This document shows, piece by piece, positions 1 through 10,852 of a stretch of DNA of 64,000 nt (position 1 is the first letter of the stretch; each line of letters begins with the position of its first letter). A model generated the notes under the pieces. The model searched no databases. It saw only the letters and a program-made list of their open reading frames with translations, and had not been told where the DNA came from. Origin of the DNA: Leucobacter komagatae (GTDB taxonomy: Bacteria > Actinomycetota > Actinomycetes > Actinomycetales > Microbacteriaceae); assembly GCF_006716085.1 (NCBI RefSeq), contig NZ_VFON01000001.1:1302001-1366000 (forward strand), read 5' to 3'. The position numbers and the translations under genes were made by a program.

Positions 1-2
1 TC

Positions 3-1430
3 ACCGACGCCGCGCTCCTCCTCGCGGCCTGGGGCACGCCGGGAGGCACTAGCCTCAGGCTACTCACCGCCCCACCCAAGGCGGCAATCGAGCGAGCCCA
101 GGCCACGCTGCGCACGCTCGACCTCACTGACGCGGCGGGCGGCGTGACGCCACTCGGGGCGCGAATCGCTGGGCAACCCTTCGGGGCGCGGGAGGCACGC
201 GCGATCACCGCGGGCACAGCGGCGACGGGCAACGCCAAACGGATCGCGGAGGCCGTCGCGGCGTTCTCCGGCGACTACCGCGCCCCCGATGCCGATCTCT
301 CGACGCTGCTCAGAGAATTGCGAACCGGGCGGGCATCGGGCGCCGACAAGTGGCGCCGAGAGGTCGAGCGGTTCGCGCGGTTTGGGGCGGAACACCGCGC
401 CGGCGCCGTGGGCGCCACGGGAGTCTCGTCCTCGCCCGAGGGCATCGCTGCCGGTTACGCGCGGCCGGAGTGGATCGCGCGCCGCTCAGCCGAGCACTCC
501 CGGAGCTACCTGTTCGCGAGCGGCACGCGGGCGGCCGTCCCCGAGGGCAGCCCGCTCCTCACGTCAGAGTGGATCGCCGTGCGCGAGGTACAGCGTGCCG
601 AGGGCCGCGCCGCCGACGGCACCGGCGCCGTCATCCGTCTCGCCGCCTCGCTCTCCGTCGACGACGCGATCAGGATCGGCGCCTCGCTGCGCACCCGTGA
701 GCGCAGCGCGCGTATTGAGGAGGGCCGCGTGCGAGTGCGCGAGGAGGATCGGCTTGGCGCGATCCTGCTCTCTTCGCAGCCGGCCACTCCCCTCCCCAAG
801 GACTCTGGCCCGGCGTTCGCCGCTCACCTGCGTGAGGCGGGTCTTTCCGCGCTGAACTGGACCGGGCCCGCGACCGCGCTGCGCGCCCGGCTTGCACTCC
901 TGCACCGCGAACTCGGCGACCCCTGGCCCGACGTCTCCGACACGGCTCTGCTCGACCGGGTGCGCGACTGGCTTGGGCCCGACCTCGACAGGCTCAGCCC
1001 CAAAGCGTCGCTCGCGTCGCTCGACGTGACGGGCGCGCTGCGCCGACTGCTCCCGTGGCCTGAAGCGGCGCGCATTGACGAGCTCGTGCCCGAGCGCCTG
1101 CGGGTTCCCTCTGGTTCGACCGCGGCGATCGACTACGGCGATGCCCTCGCGGGTTCGGGGGGCCCGGTCGTCGCGGTGAAACTCCAGGAGGTCTTCGGGC
1201 TCGCAGAGACCCCGCGGCTCGTAGACGGGCGCGTCCCTGTGCTCTTCCACCTGCTGTCACCCGCCCGCAGGCCGCTGGCTGTCACGGCTGACCTCGCCTC
1301 GTTCTGGAATGGGCCGTACCAAGACGTGCGGCGTGAGATGCGGGGCAAGTACCCGAAACACCCGTGGCCGGAAGACCCCTGGGCGGCGGAGGCCACGGCC
1401 CGGACGAAGCGGGCGATGGGGCGGGCTTAA
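3..1430 (+). CDS. hrpB: ATP-dependent RNA helicase HrpB, C-terminal part (5' truncated by window edge)
   Basis: The reading frame is open from base 3, so the start lies before the window; 475 C-terminal residues are present. The piece holds the helicase-associated and HrpB-specific C-terminal regions. The last 50 residues carry the typical HrpB ending: a D-L-A-x-F-W segment, then R-x-E-M-R-G-K-Y-P-K-H-P-W-P-E-D-P. The N-terminal DEAH motor is outside the window. HrpB is a DExH-box helicase family of poorly defined bacterial role. An internal ATG at 144 is not a real start because homologous sequence continues upstream. The next gene converges on it. Confidence 0.88.
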   Translation, partial: TDAALLLAAWGTPGGTSLRLLTAPPKAAIERAQATLRTLDLTDAAGGVTPLGARIAGQPFGAREARAITAGTAATGNAKRIAEAVAAFSGDYRAPDADLSTLLRELRTGRASGADKWRREVERFARFGAEHRAGAVGATGVSSSPEGIAAGYARPEWIARRSAEHSRSYLFASGTRAAVPEGSPLLTSEWIAVREVQRAEGRAADGTGAVIRLAASLSVDDAIRIGASLRTRERSARIEEGRVRVREEDRLGAILLSSQPATPLPKDSGPAFAAHLREAGLSALNWTGPATALRARLALLHRELGDPWPDVSDTALLDRVRDWLGPDLDRLSPKASLASLDVTGALRRLLPWPEAARIDELVPERLRVPSGSTAAIDYGDALAGSGGPVVAVKLQEVFGLAETPRLVDGRVPVLFHLLSPARRPLAVTADLASFWNGPYQDVRREMRGKYPKHPWPEDPWAAEATARTKRAMGRA

Positions 1431-1537
1431 GTCGCTTACATCGTCTGTGATCTGCCCAGGTAATGCTCTCGCCGGGCTGGGAGGGCATGTACATCGCAGA
1501 TCGCATGTGGTGTGAGGGACCCCGAGAGCGAAAAAGA

Positions 1538-1571
1538 GGTGGGCGCCCGGAGTTTCCTCCGGGCGCCCACC
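1538..1571 (-). terminator. Rho-independent terminator of ilvC
   Basis: A 15-bp perfect stem (GGTGGGCGCCCGG core) closes a TTTC loop. On the minus strand it is followed at once by a run of five T. It lies 30 bases after the ilvC stop and ends the ilv cluster. Confidence 0.9.
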
Positions 1572-1601
1572 ATTGCTTGCGAGATCCGCTAGCGTCGATC
1601 C

Positions 1602-3214
<1,613 letters not shown>

Positions 3215-3216
3215 GA

Positions 3217-5019
3217 TTACTCTCCCTCCCACTCGGGGGCTTGCTCAAGGGCATACTGGACATCGCTGTTGGAGGTGCCCTGGCGAACCATCGGCCACAC
3301 CATCGCGTCTGCGCTCACGACGAAGTCGATGACGACGGGGCGGTCGTTCGTCTCAAGCGCGAGCTTGATCGCCGCGTCGATCTCGTCTTCCTTCTCCACG
3401 CGAATCGCGAGGCAGCCGTACGCTTCGCCGAGCTTCACGAAGTCGGGCACGCGCTGCGACCCGTGGCCCGTGTTCAGCTCGGTGTTCGAGTAGCGGCCGT
3501 CATAGATGAGGGTCTGCCACTGGCGCACCATGCCGAGCGAAGAGTTGTTGATGACCGCGACCTTGATCGGGATGTTGTTCACGACGCAGGTCGCGAGCTC
3601 CTGATTGGTCATCTGGAAGCAGCCGTCGCCGTCGATCGCCCAGACCGTGCGCTCGGGCTCGGCGACCTTGGCACCCATGGCAGCGGGAACCGCGTACCCC
3701 ATCGTGCCTGCGCCACCCGAGTTCAGCCACGAGTTCGGGCGCTCGTACTTAATGAACTGAGCGGCCCACATCTGGTGCTGGCCGACGCCAGCAGCGTAGA
3801 TCGCCTCGGGGCCGGTGAGCTCACCGATCCGCTGGAGGATGTGCTGCGGCGACAGCAGCCCGTCGCTTGTCTCGGCGTAGCCCAGCGGGTAGGTCTCCTG
3901 CAGCCCGCGCAGGCGCTCCCACCACGCCGTCATATCGGCGAAGTCGCGGCCGAGCTTCGCCGTCGACACCGCGGCGATGAGGTCGGAGATGACCTCGGCG
4001 GCGTCGCCAACGATCGGCACATCGGCGGCGCGGATCTTGCCGATCTCAGCGGGATCAATGTCGGCGTGGATCACCTTCGCGTCGGGCGCAAACAGAGCTG
4101 CCTTGCCCGTGACGCGGTCGTCGAACCGGGCGCCGAGGGTGATGAGCAGGTCGGCCTCCTGCAGCGCGAGCACCGCGGGAACAGTGCCGTGCATGCCGGG
4201 CATGCCAAGGTGCTGTGGGTGCGAGTCGGGGAACACGCCGCGCGCCATGAGCGTCGTCACGACGGGCGCGCCAACGAGCTCGGCGAGCTGCTTGAGCTCC
4301 TCAGAAGCGCCGGCTCGGCCGACGCCGCCGCCGACGTAGAACACAGGGCGTTCTGCCTCAGCAATGAGCTCGGCCGCGGCCTGAATCTGCTTGCTGTTCG
4401 CCTTCGTGATCGGGCGGTAGCCGGGCAGGTCAACGCGGGGGTCCCAGACGAAGTCGAGCTCACCCTCCTGCGCATCCTTCGTGATGTCCACGAGCACTGG
4501 GCCGGGGCGGCCCGTCGAGGCGAGGTGGTAGGCGGCGGCGATCGCGGCTGGCACCTCGTCCGCCGTCTTCACGAGGAACGAGTGCTTCGTAATGGGCATC
4601 GTGATGCCCATGATGTCGGCCTCCTGGAACGCGTCCGTGCCCATGAGGTGCGAGAACACCTGGCCGGTGATTGCGAGCAGCGGGACGGAGTCCATGTACG
4701 CGTCGGCGATCGCGGTGACGAGGTTCGTCGCGCCGGGGCCCGAGGTCGCGATCGCGACGCCGACCTTGCCGGATGCCGCAGCGTAGCCCTCGGCGGCATG
4801 GCCGCCCCCCTGCTCGTGGCGCACGAGAACGTGGCGGAGGTGCTCGTCACCCATGAGAGTGTCATACAGGGGCAAGACGGCGCCGCCGGGAAGGCCGAAG
4901 ACGTCGGTGACCCCAAGTGCGTCAAGGCTGCGGACGACGGCCATTGCGCCGGTCATTCGCTCGCCACGGGCGGGCGGCTCGCCTGATTGTCGTTGAATAG
5001 CGTTCGACTCGAGCGTCAT
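3217..5019 (-). CDS. ilvB: Acetolactate synthase large (catalytic) subunit
   Basis: This 600-aa thiamine-diphosphate enzyme condenses two pyruvates to acetolactate, or pyruvate and 2-oxobutyrate to acetohydroxybutyrate. It shows the three-domain layout: N-terminal pyrimidine-binding domain with the catalytic Glu in [15 protein letters not shown], the central FAD-binding domain, and the C-terminal ThDP domain with the GDG...NN motif ([22 protein letters not shown]). The length is normal. It lies 67 bases after ilvD and is coupled to ilvN. A purine-rich stretch precedes the ATG but is not a strong ribosome binding site. Confidence 0.97.
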   Translation of the reverse strand: MTLESNAIQRQSGEPPARGERMTGAMAVVRSLDALGVTDVFGLPGGAVLPLYDTLMGDEHLRHVLVRHEQGGGHAAEGYAAASGKVGVAIATSGPGATNLVTAIADAYMDSVPLLAITGQVFSHLMGTDAFQEADIMGITMPITKHSFLVKTADEVPAAIAAAYHLASTGRPGPVLVDITKDAQEGELDFVWDPRVDLPGYRPITKANSKQIQAAAELIAEAERPVFYVGGGVGRAGASEELKQLAELVGAPVVTTLMARGVFPDSHPQHLGMPGMHGTVPAVLALQEADLLITLGARFDDRVTGKAALFAPDAKVIHADIDPAEIGKIRAADVPIVGDAAEVISDLIAAVSTAKLGRDFADMTAWWERLRGLQETYPLGYAETSDGLLSPQHILQRIGELTGPEAIYAAGVGQHQMWAAQFIKYERPNSWLNSGGAGTMGYAVPAAMGAKVAEPERTVWAIDGDGCFQMTNQELATCVVNNIPIKVAVINNSSLGMVRQWQTLIYDGRYSNTELNTGHGSQRVPDFVKLGEAYGCLAIRVEKEDEIDAAIKLALETNDRPVVIDFVVSADAMVWPMVRQGTSNSDVQYALEQAPEWEGE

Positions 5020-5086
5020 TCTTTCGCTTTCTTACGGTAGTGATTGAGCGCGGGCCGCATCGGGGCCAGCGCGTCGAATGTGGGAA

Positions 5087-6790
5087 CTAGCCCGTGATGG
5101 CACCCTCAGATGCCGAATGCACGAGCTTTGCGTACTTCGCGAGCACTCCCCGCGTATAGCGCGGGGGAAGCGGGGCCCAGTTCGCACGTCGGGCCTCAAG
5201 CTCAGCGGGGTCTACCAGCAGATCGAGCGTCTGTGCCGCGATGTCAACCCGTATCAGGTCACCGTCGTGCACGAGCGCCACTGGGCCTCCATCCGAGGCC
5301 TCAGGCGCGATGTGGCCGATACACAGGCCGGTTGTGCCGCCCGAGAATCTGCCGTCAGTCAATAGTAGTACATCTTTTCCGAGCCCCGCGCCCTTGATCG
5401 CGCCAGTAATCGCCAGCATCTCACGCATGCCCGGGCCACCCTTCGGCCCCTCGTAGCGGATCACAACGATGTCGCCCTTGCCGATCTTGCCCTCGGTGAG
5501 CGCGTCCATCGCGGCGCGCTCACGCTCGAACACCCGCGCGGGGCCCTCGAAAACGTCGGCGTCGAAGCCCGCGGTCTTCACGACGGCGCCCTCCGGCGCG
5601 AGCGAACCGTGCAGGATGGTGAGCCCGCCGGTCGCGTGGATCGGGTCGTCGAGGTGGTGGATCACCTTGCCGTCGATAGGGTCGGGGTTCAGGTCGGCGA
5701 GGTTTTCAGCCATCGTCTTGCCGGTGACAGTGAGCGCGTCACCGTGCAGGAGACCCGCGTCGAGCAGCGCCTTCAGCACGACGGGCACGCCGCCCTGACG
5801 GTCAATGTCGGCCATGACGTACTTGCCGAACGGCTTCATGTCGGCGAGGTGCGGAACCTTCGCGCCGATGCGGTTGAAGTCCGCGAGAGTGAGGTCGACC
5901 TCGGCCTCGCGAGCGATCGCGAGCAGGTGCAGCACCGCGTTCGTCGAGCCACCGTAGGCCATGAGGAGCGTGATCGCGTTCTCGAACGCCTTCTTCGTGA
6001 GGATGTCGCGGGCGGTGATGCCCTTCGCGATCATGTTCACGACGGCCTCGCCAGAGCGGTGCGCGAAGTAGTCGCGGCGTCGGTCGTACGAGGGCGGAGC
6101 CGCGGAACCGGGAAGGCTCATCCCGAGCGCCTCAGCGATCGAGGCCATCGTGTTCGCCGTGTACATGCCACCGCACGCGCCCTCACCGGGAACGATTGCG
6201 CACTCGATGCGCTTCAGATCCTCTTCGCTCATCGTGCCCGCCTTGCACGCGCCGACAGCCTCGAAGGCGTCGATGATGGTGACTTCCTTCTCAGTGCCGT
6301 CCGTGAGCTTTACCCAGCCGGGCGCGACCGACCCCGCGTAGAGAAACACGGAGGCGAGGTCGAGCCTGGCCGCTGCCATGAGCATGCCGGGCAGCGACTT
6401 ATCGCACCCCGCGAGCAGCACCGAACCGTCGAGGCGTTCCGCCATCATGACGGTCTCGACCGAGTCGGCGATGACCTCGCGCGACACGAGCGAGAAGTGC
6501 ATGCCCTCGTGGCCCATCGAGATGCCGTCAGAGACCGAAACGGTGCCGAACTGGAGCGGGTATCCCCCGCCCGAGTGCACGCCCTCCTTTGCGCCCTGCG
6601 CGAGCCGGTCGAGGCTGAGGTTGCAGGGTGTGATCTCGTTCCACGAGCTCGCAATACCGATCTGGGGCTTATCCCAGTCTTCGTCGCCCATGCCGACAGC
6701 GCGAAGCATGCCACGCGCGGCGGCCTTCTCAATGCCGTAGGTGACGTCGCGACTGCGCGGCTTCATATCGATATGTGACTTCTCTGCCAT
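5087..6790 (-). CDS. ilvD: Dihydroxy-acid dehydratase
   Basis: This 567-aa Fe-S enzyme dehydrates 2,3-dihydroxy acids to the 2-oxo acids that precede valine and isoleucine. The cluster-binding motifs are seen: CDKSLPGM and [12 protein letters not shown]. The substrate/Mg motif [14 protein letters not shown] lies near the C-terminus. It is the first gene of the ilvDBNC run. No Shine-Dalgarno precedes the ATG; instead a TAGGAT -10 box ends 6 bases upstream (GAGTTC spacer), which points to a leaderless transcript starting at the ATG. A classical ilv attenuator is not visible. Confidence 0.97.
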   Translation of the reverse strand: MAEKSHIDMKPRSRDVTYGIEKAAARGMLRAVGMGDEDWDKPQIGIASSWNEITPCNLSLDRLAQGAKEGVHSGGGYPLQFGTVSVSDGISMGHEGMHFSLVSREVIADSVETVMMAERLDGSVLLAGCDKSLPGMLMAAARLDLASVFLYAGSVAPGWVKLTDGTEKEVTIIDAFEAVGACKAGTMSEEDLKRIECAIVPGEGACGGMYTANTMASIAEALGMSLPGSAAPPSYDRRRDYFAHRSGEAVVNMIAKGITARDILTKKAFENAITLLMAYGGSTNAVLHLLAIAREAEVDLTLADFNRIGAKVPHLADMKPFGKYVMADIDRQGGVPVVLKALLDAGLLHGDALTVTGKTMAENLADLNPDPIDGKVIHHLDDPIHATGGLTILHGSLAPEGAVVKTAGFDADVFEGPARVFERERAAMDALTEGKIGKGDIVVIRYEGPKGGPGMREMLAITGAIKGAGLGKDVLLLTDGRFSGGTTGLCIGHIAPEASDGGPVALVHDGDLIRVDIAAQTLDLLVDPAELEARRANWAPLPPRYTRGVLAKYAKLVHSASEGAITG

Positions 6791-6835
6791 GAACTCATCC
6801 TACGCCCTGCGGGATTCCCGAAGCGGGACGTAAAC

Positions 6836-6874
6836 GGAGGAGGCACCCGGAGCTGAGCTCCGGGTGCCTCCTCC
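6836..6874 (-). terminator. Strong GC hairpin after the small membrane protein gene
   Basis: A perfect 15-bp stem (GGAGGAGGCACCCGG and its complement) has a 9-base loop. It sits 20 bases after the stop of the minus-strand gene at 6894-7133 and upstream of the ilvD promoter. No T-run follows, so termination may be inefficient or need Rho. Confidence 0.65.
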
Positions 6875-6893
6875 TTCCGACGTGACTTCGGCG

Positions 6894-7133
6894 TTACTTG
6901 CCGAGCTTCGGGAGAAGCGCGAACGGCAGCGCGAACCCGATCGTCGCCGCGGCCAGGCCGCCCGCGAAGATGAACAGCTCAGTGCTCATGCCGAGCGAGG
7001 GGTTGAACCCGTAGCTCGCGAGCACGATGCCGCCCATCGCGAGCACGAATGACAGGACAAACACGATCGCCGTAACGGCGCTCACCGAACCCTGTGAGCT
7101 CTCCTCGAACAGGTCCTCGCTCTGCTTTGCCAT
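6894..7133 (-). CDS. Small two-TM membrane protein, unknown function
   Basis: This 79-aa protein has a short polar N-terminus (about 17 residues) and two clear hydrophobic segments, roughly residues 18-43 and 51-75, ending in a PKLGK tail. This would be a hairpin with both ends on one side of the membrane. It recalls the small hypothetical proteins commonly found beside ilvD in Microbacteriaceae, but I recognise no named family. It is followed by a strong hairpin. Function is not inferable from sequence. Confidence 0.75.
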   Translation of the reverse strand: MAKQSEDLFEESSQGSVSAVTAIVFVLSFVLAMGGIVLASYGFNPSLGMSTELFIFAGGLAAATIGFALPFALLPKLGK

Positions 7134-7307
7134 GACTTCTCAAATCCTCCGTGGTTCAAAAGCTTGCGCGCAGTTACGCGCGATACACCCAGCGTAGCCT
7201 AGACCCGCCCCGAAGCGCACTGCCAGGGGCACACCCGTTAGGCTTGGCGTGCGGGCGCTCGCGCGGCGCTTCACCCCTTTTACAGTCACTCGACCCGGAG
7301 GTGTTCC

Positions 7308-7520
7308 ATGACTCGGCAACGCATTGAGGTTGGCAAGTACCTCACCAACATCGGAGTGCTTGGCGCCGCGGCCGGTGTCGTTTCGACGGCGCGCCGCACG
7401 AATTCGATGCCGCGCGACTGGCGTCGGTTTATCGTGTGGGGCGTGTGGATCGCCGGCCTCATTCTTGCGATCGCCGGTGTCGCAATGCAGGATCGCGACG
7501 CCGAGTTCGCCGACGAGTAG
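7308..7520 (+). CDS. Small membrane protein, unknown function
   Basis: This 70-aa protein begins MTRQRIEVGKYLTNIGVLGAAAGVVSTARRT and has one firm transmembrane segment (about residues 43-61, IVWGVWIAGLILAIAGVAM) plus a weaker hydrophobic stretch near residue 15-25. The ATG is preceded by CCCGGAGGTGTTCC, a good ribosome binding site. It lies alone between the divergent gene at 7133 and nhaA. I recognise no family. Confidence 0.75.
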   Translation: MTRQRIEVGKYLTNIGVLGAAAGVVSTARRTNSMPRDWRRFIVWGVWIAGLILAIAGVAMQDRDAEFADE

Positions 7521-7634
7521 CCGCCCGCACCGCACTTGCCTCCGCGGGCAAGGTGCGATAGTTTTCAGCGGTTAGGTGTGTCGGGAAGTCTGGTCGACGT
7601 TGTGTTCGACCCAACCCACCACGAGGAGTCATTG

Positions 7635-8945
7635 ATGACGAGCCCCACCCCCACCTCACCGATCCCACACGCGCCGAAGGCGCGAAGCCAGCGGCGCCCG
7701 CGCCGCCGGCTGTTCGCCTACATCGGTAGGCGCGAACTGCTCCGCCTCAACCGGCTGCTGCGCCGCGAGTTCGTCGGCGGGCTCATCATCATGATCGCGG
7801 CCCTCGTGGGCTTCGTCGCCGCGAACAGCCCCATCTCGGAGTGGTTCCTCGAGCTGCGCGAGTTCAAGATCGGCCCTGAGGCCCTCGGGCTCCACATGAG
7901 CGTCAGTCACTGGGCCTCCGATGGCCTGCTCGCGATCTTCTTCTTCATGGTCGGCCTCGAGCTCAAGCGCGAGTTCGTCGAGGGCGACCTGCGCTCCCCG
8001 CGCACGGCGATCGTGCCCGTTGCCGCCGCGGTCGGCGGCGTGGTCTTCCCGGCAGCGATCTACCTCGCCGTCAATGCGGGGACCGCGACGTCACACGGCT
8101 GGGCGATCCCGACCGCGACAGATATCGCGTTCGCGGTCGCCGTGCTCGGCCTGATCGCCCCCCGGATTAACCCGGCCCTGCGTATGTTCCTCCTCACGCT
8201 CGCCGTCGTCGACGACTTCATCGCGATTGCCATCATCGCGATCTTCTACACCGACGGCGTGAACTTCACGCCGCTCCTCATCGCGATCGCCCCCGCCCTC
8301 GTATTCGCGCTCCTCATGCGCTGGAAGGGCGAGTGGTTCGCGCAGTCGAAGTGGGGCGCCTGGCTGATCCTGCTCCCCCTCGGCATCATTACCTGGGCGC
8401 TCTTCTACAACTCGGGCATCCACGCGACGATCGCGGGCGTCGTGCTCGCCTTCCTCGTTCCCGTGCGCGGCAAGAGCGGCGGCGAGGTCTCCGAGACGCT
8501 GAACAACCGCTTCCACCCGCTGTCGGCTTTCATCGCGGTGCCGATCTTCGCGCTCTTTGCGGCCGGCGTCTCACTCGGGGGCGCCTCGCGGTTCCCCTTC
8601 GACCCGATCGCGATCGGCATCATGCTCGGCCTCGTCATTGGCAAGCCGCTCGGCATCACGCTCACCACGTGGCTGCTCACCCGCTTCACGCGGGCGACCC
8701 TCGGCTCGTCCGTGCTCTGGCGCGAGGTCATCGGCATTGGGGCCCTCGCGGGCGTCGGCTTCACCGTAGCGATGCTCGTCGCCGAGCTCAGCTTCACCAA
8801 CGCAAGCGACATCGACACGGGCCGACTCTCTGTCATGGTGGCGTCGCTCCTCGCAGTCGTCGTCGCGGCCGCGATTCTCGTGCCGAGCCAGCGCAAACAC
8901 GCCCGAGCGCGTTCCACGCAGGTGAATCACGTGACCGGCGAGTGA
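7635..8945 (+). CDS. nhaA: Na+/H+ antiporter NhaA
   Basis: At 436 aa it is an inner-membrane exchanger that expels Na+ (or Li+) for protons, used in pH and salt homeostasis. Family landmarks are present: the FFFMVGLELKREFVEGDL segment, the ATDIAFAVAVLGL segment with the ion-binding Asp region, and AVVDDFIAIAIIAIFY, which contains the paired aspartates of TM5. About 11-12 hydrophobic segments follow a 40-residue basic N-terminus. The ATG at 7635 follows CACGAGGAGTCATTG; a longer frame to 7536 has no ribosome binding site and non-homologous sequence. A terminator hairpin follows. Confidence 0.95.
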   Translation: MTSPTPTSPIPHAPKARSQRRPRRRLFAYIGRRELLRLNRLLRREFVGGLIIMIAALVGFVAANSPISEWFLELREFKIGPEALGLHMSVSHWASDGLLAIFFFMVGLELKREFVEGDLRSPRTAIVPVAAAVGGVVFPAAIYLAVNAGTATSHGWAIPTATDIAFAVAVLGLIAPRINPALRMFLLTLAVVDDFIAIAIIAIFYTDGVNFTPLLIAIAPALVFALLMRWKGEWFAQSKWGAWLILLPLGIITWALFYNSGIHATIAGVVLAFLVPVRGKSGGEVSETLNNRFHPLSAFIAVPIFALFAAGVSLGGASRFPFDPIAIGIMLGLVIGKPLGITLTTWLLTRFTRATLGSSVLWREVIGIGALAGVGFTVAMLVAELSFTNASDIDTGRLSVMVASLLAVVVAAAILVPSQRKHARARSTQVNHVTGE

Positions 8946-8977
8946 ACATCCGCACCATTCCGCGGACTTTGCTGCGC

Positions 8978-9015
8978 GCCGCGGCCCCAACGCGCTAGGA
9001 TTTTGGGGCCGCGGC
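8978..9015 (+). terminator. Hairpin terminator after nhaA
   Basis: A 13-bp perfect stem (GCCGCGGCCCCAA and its complement) with a 12-base loop starts 32 bases after the nhaA stop. A T5 run follows about 17 bases later, too far to be a classic U-tract. Confidence 0.6.
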
Positions 9016-9046
9016 ACACGCGGGATACACAGTTTTTCGCCCCGAT

Positions 9047-9076
9047 TTGATTAGGCGAAAATTTGCGTGCTATCGT
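9047..9076 (+). promoter_or_regulatory. Promoter of tRNA-Lys
   Basis: TTGATT (9047-9052) and TATCGT (9071-9076) are separated by 18 bases. The start would fall near 9083, giving a short 5' leader before the mature tRNA at 9101. The stretch is distinctly AT-richer than its surroundings. Confidence 0.6.
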
Positions 9077-9100
9077 ATATCCCGTTGCACACCGCAGCAA

Positions 9101-9209
<109 letters not shown>

Positions 9210-9244
9210 CTTTGTTTCCCGGAGTCATCGCAACCCTGGCTTAC

Positions 9245-10527
9245 GGGCCTATAGGACAAAAAGTGTGTAAACCGTTGGGCGTGTCAGGTCCGCCCTCCCC
9301 ATCCTTTGCGTAGCCAGAGGCCTTCGCTGGCGTCAAGGCCGGTGCCGTAGAGCTCGGGGCTCGGGTCTGGTTCCGTGAACCGGGGGCGTGGGTTCACTGG
9401 CGGGTTGATCACTTCGTGCGTGATGAACGAGTGCGCGGTCTGGAGCAGTCCTGCTTGTTTTAGAGCGAACCATTCCGCGACGCGTTTCTGATGGACGGTG
9501 GGCATTCCGCGATGGAATCGGAGGAGTGTTTTCAGGACCGAGTTGAAGGCTCCCTCGAGGCCGCTCGTGGTTCTGGGGATATCGATCTGAACGAAAGTGA
9601 ACAGGTGTCCGCGGCGTTGGATCTCGGTGAGGAGCCGGTACGCCTTCCGAAGCCGGTCGTGGGTGTACCACCACTGTTTCCCGGTGGGTGAGTCCCATGA
9701 CCCGTCCTTGAGTCTGCGCCTCGCGTACGAGCGTTCACGAGTGAGGCGTCCGTAGATCGAATGCCAGGCGTTCAACCGCTTGAGCCAGCCGAGAGCGTCC
9801 TCTGGCGTTTGTACTTGTGAAAGCTGTTTTGTGAGCGCGAGGAGCGTCTGCCCAGCAACGGTGCGGGGTCTCCAGGTGAGATGGGTGCGTATGTTCATCA
9901 GGACGTGGAAGATGCAACGCTGCACGCGCGTATCCGGCCACACTGTTTTGAGTGCCGCGTTCAGGCCTGGCCCGCCATCACACACCACCACGAGTGGGGC
10001 AGGGATCTGCGCGAACAACGCACCCCACGCGGCCTGGGTTTCGGTCGAGCACCACTGGAACGCGAGCGGGGTGAGGTCCTCATCGAGCGCGACCAGGAGA
10101 CACCATCCACCAACGTACGTTCCGTCCACGATCACGCACCTCGGCGGTATCGTCACGGTCGGGAGCGTTGGCCTGATTTGCCAGCACCATTCGATCTCCC
10201 GGCGGAAGGTTCGGTCTGAGACTCGTTCCGCGGCTTCGGCTTGTGAGTCCTTGCCCAGGAGCCAGGACAGGAACCGGTCGAGGGTGTGCCGGCGGGTGAG
10301 GTCTGCCCGTTTCCTGGTTGAGGAGCTGCCGCAGTTCAGGCATCTCCAGCGCCTGGTTCCCGCGCTCGTGAAACCGTTCTTCACGAGCGCGTTGCCGCAT
10401 ACCAGACAGGTGGACGAGTTGGTTGTTTTCGGCACGGTTAATGGTGCCGGGGTATAGCGAACCTCGTACTACGGCATGCTGGTGCGGGTAGATCGGGATT
10501 CGTTACACACTTTTTGTCCTATAGCCC
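9245..10527. mobile_element. IS1249-type insertion sequence (IS256 family), complete
   Basis: The element is 1,283 bp with one transposase gene on the minus strand. Terminal inverted repeats begin GGGC(C)TATAGGACAAAAAG; 22 bp (9249-9270 and 10503-10524) are a perfect match, and the outermost bases differ by one C. An 8-bp direct repeat TGGCTTAC flanks it (9237-9244 and 10528-10535), the target duplication size expected for IS256-type transposition. Intact ends and target duplication mean a recent insertion. It landed 28 bases after the tRNA-Lys terminator hairpin. Confidence 0.9.
9284..10435 (-). CDS. IS1249-type transposase
   Basis: This 383-aa DDE transposase has an N-terminal zinc ribbon (CLVCGNALVKNG ... 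RCLNCGSSS), a helix-turn-helix-like linker (residues about 45-80), and the catalytic core: the first Asp in VIVDGTYVGG, the second in VVVCDGGPGLNAAL, a CIFHVLMNIR segment typical of the MULE-like/IS256 fold, and the Glu in TSGLEGAFNSVLK. It starts with GTG and appears complete with no frameshift, so the element may be active. It ends in EGLWLRKGWGGRT, a tail that recurs in the neighbouring remnant. Confidence 0.92.
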   Translation of the reverse strand: MPKTTNSSTCLVCGNALVKNGFTSAGTRRWRCLNCGSSSTRKRADLTRRHTLDRFLSWLLGKDSQAEAAERVSDRTFRREIEWCWQIRPTLPTVTIPPRCVIVDGTYVGGWCLLVALDEDLTPLAFQWCSTETQAAWGALFAQIPAPLVVVCDGGPGLNAALKTVWPDTRVQRCIFHVLMNIRTHLTWRPRTVAGQTLLALTKQLSQVQTPEDALGWLKRLNAWHSIYGRLTRERSYARRRLKDGSWDSPTGKQWWYTHDRLRKAYRLLTEIQRRGHLFTFVQIDIPRTTSGLEGAFNSVLKTLLRFHRGMPTVHQKRVAEWFALKQAGLLQTAHSFITHEVINPPVNPRPRFTEPDPSPELYGTGLDASEGLWLRKGWGGRT

Positions 10528-10559
10528 TGGCTTACTCCTTACTTTGAGTTTGACTCTGC

Positions 10560-10670
10560 GGGCTATCGGGGGCTATCGGGGGCTATCGGCAATAAAAGGT
10601 GGATGGCGTTGGGCGTGTCAGGCGTTGCCCGTGGTTCCTGCGCGTAGCCAGAGCCCTTCTTTCGCATGAA
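10560..10670 (-). pseudogene. Remnant of a second IS1249-like element (transposase C-terminus and end repeat)
   Basis: On the minus strand, bases 10618-10670 encode L-H-A-K-E-G-L-W-L-R-A-G-T-T-G-N-A followed by a stop, clearly related to the L-D-A-S-E-G-L-W-L-R tail of the intact transposase. The bases between the stop and the element end (GTTGGGCGTGTCAGG) also match the intact element. The end itself appears as GGGCTATCGG and is present as three tandem 10-bp copies (10561-10590). The rest of the element is missing. This is an older insertion of a relative in the same spot. Confidence 0.75.
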
Positions 10671-10793
10671 GATCACTTCAACTGAGAGCACGAACGCAGC
10701 GACGATTGCGACAGAGGCCGGAACAAAGTACGCGAGCACGTGGATCAGCTTGTTGTCTTCAGGCAAGAACAGCTCCCCCACACAGGAGCGCAC
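10563..10793 (-). CDS. Possible truncated small membrane protein ORF fused into the IS remnant
   Basis: The 76-residue frame begins MRSCVGELFLPEDNKLIHVLAYF and has one strong transmembrane segment (about residues 19-43). After residue 45 it reads into the IS remnant in the wrong frame for the transposase. The N-terminal half may be the start of a membrane protein gene cut by the old IS insertion; the C-terminal half is unlikely to be natural coding sequence. No clear ribosome binding site is seen. Confidence 0.3.
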   Translation of the reverse strand: MRSCVGELFLPEDNKLIHVLAYFVPASVAIVAAFVLSVEVIFMRKKGSGYAQEPRATPDTPNAIHLLLPIAPDSPR

Positions 10794-10817
10794 AACAGTG
10801 TCACTCGCGTATGACGT

Positions 10818-10846
10818 TTGTAGGCCTAGGTGCTGAAAACTATGCT
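10818..10846 (+). promoter_or_regulatory. Leaderless promoter of the island gene at 10853
   Basis: TTGTAG (10818-10823) and TATGCT (10841-10846) are spaced by exactly 17 bases. The ATG follows 6 bases after the -10 box, so transcription should begin at or next to the A of the start codon. Confidence 0.6.
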
Positions 10847-10852
10847 GGGGCC

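Noticed and set aside
3241..4986. 581-codon open frame on the + strand opposite ilvB
   Set aside because: It is the mirror frame of ilvB, a common artefact of high GC codon bias; no start signal and no recognisable domain.
5020..5086. ilv attenuator/leader peptide before ilvB
   Set aside because: The spacer is only 67 bases and shows no run of Ile, Leu or Val codons or alternative hairpins.
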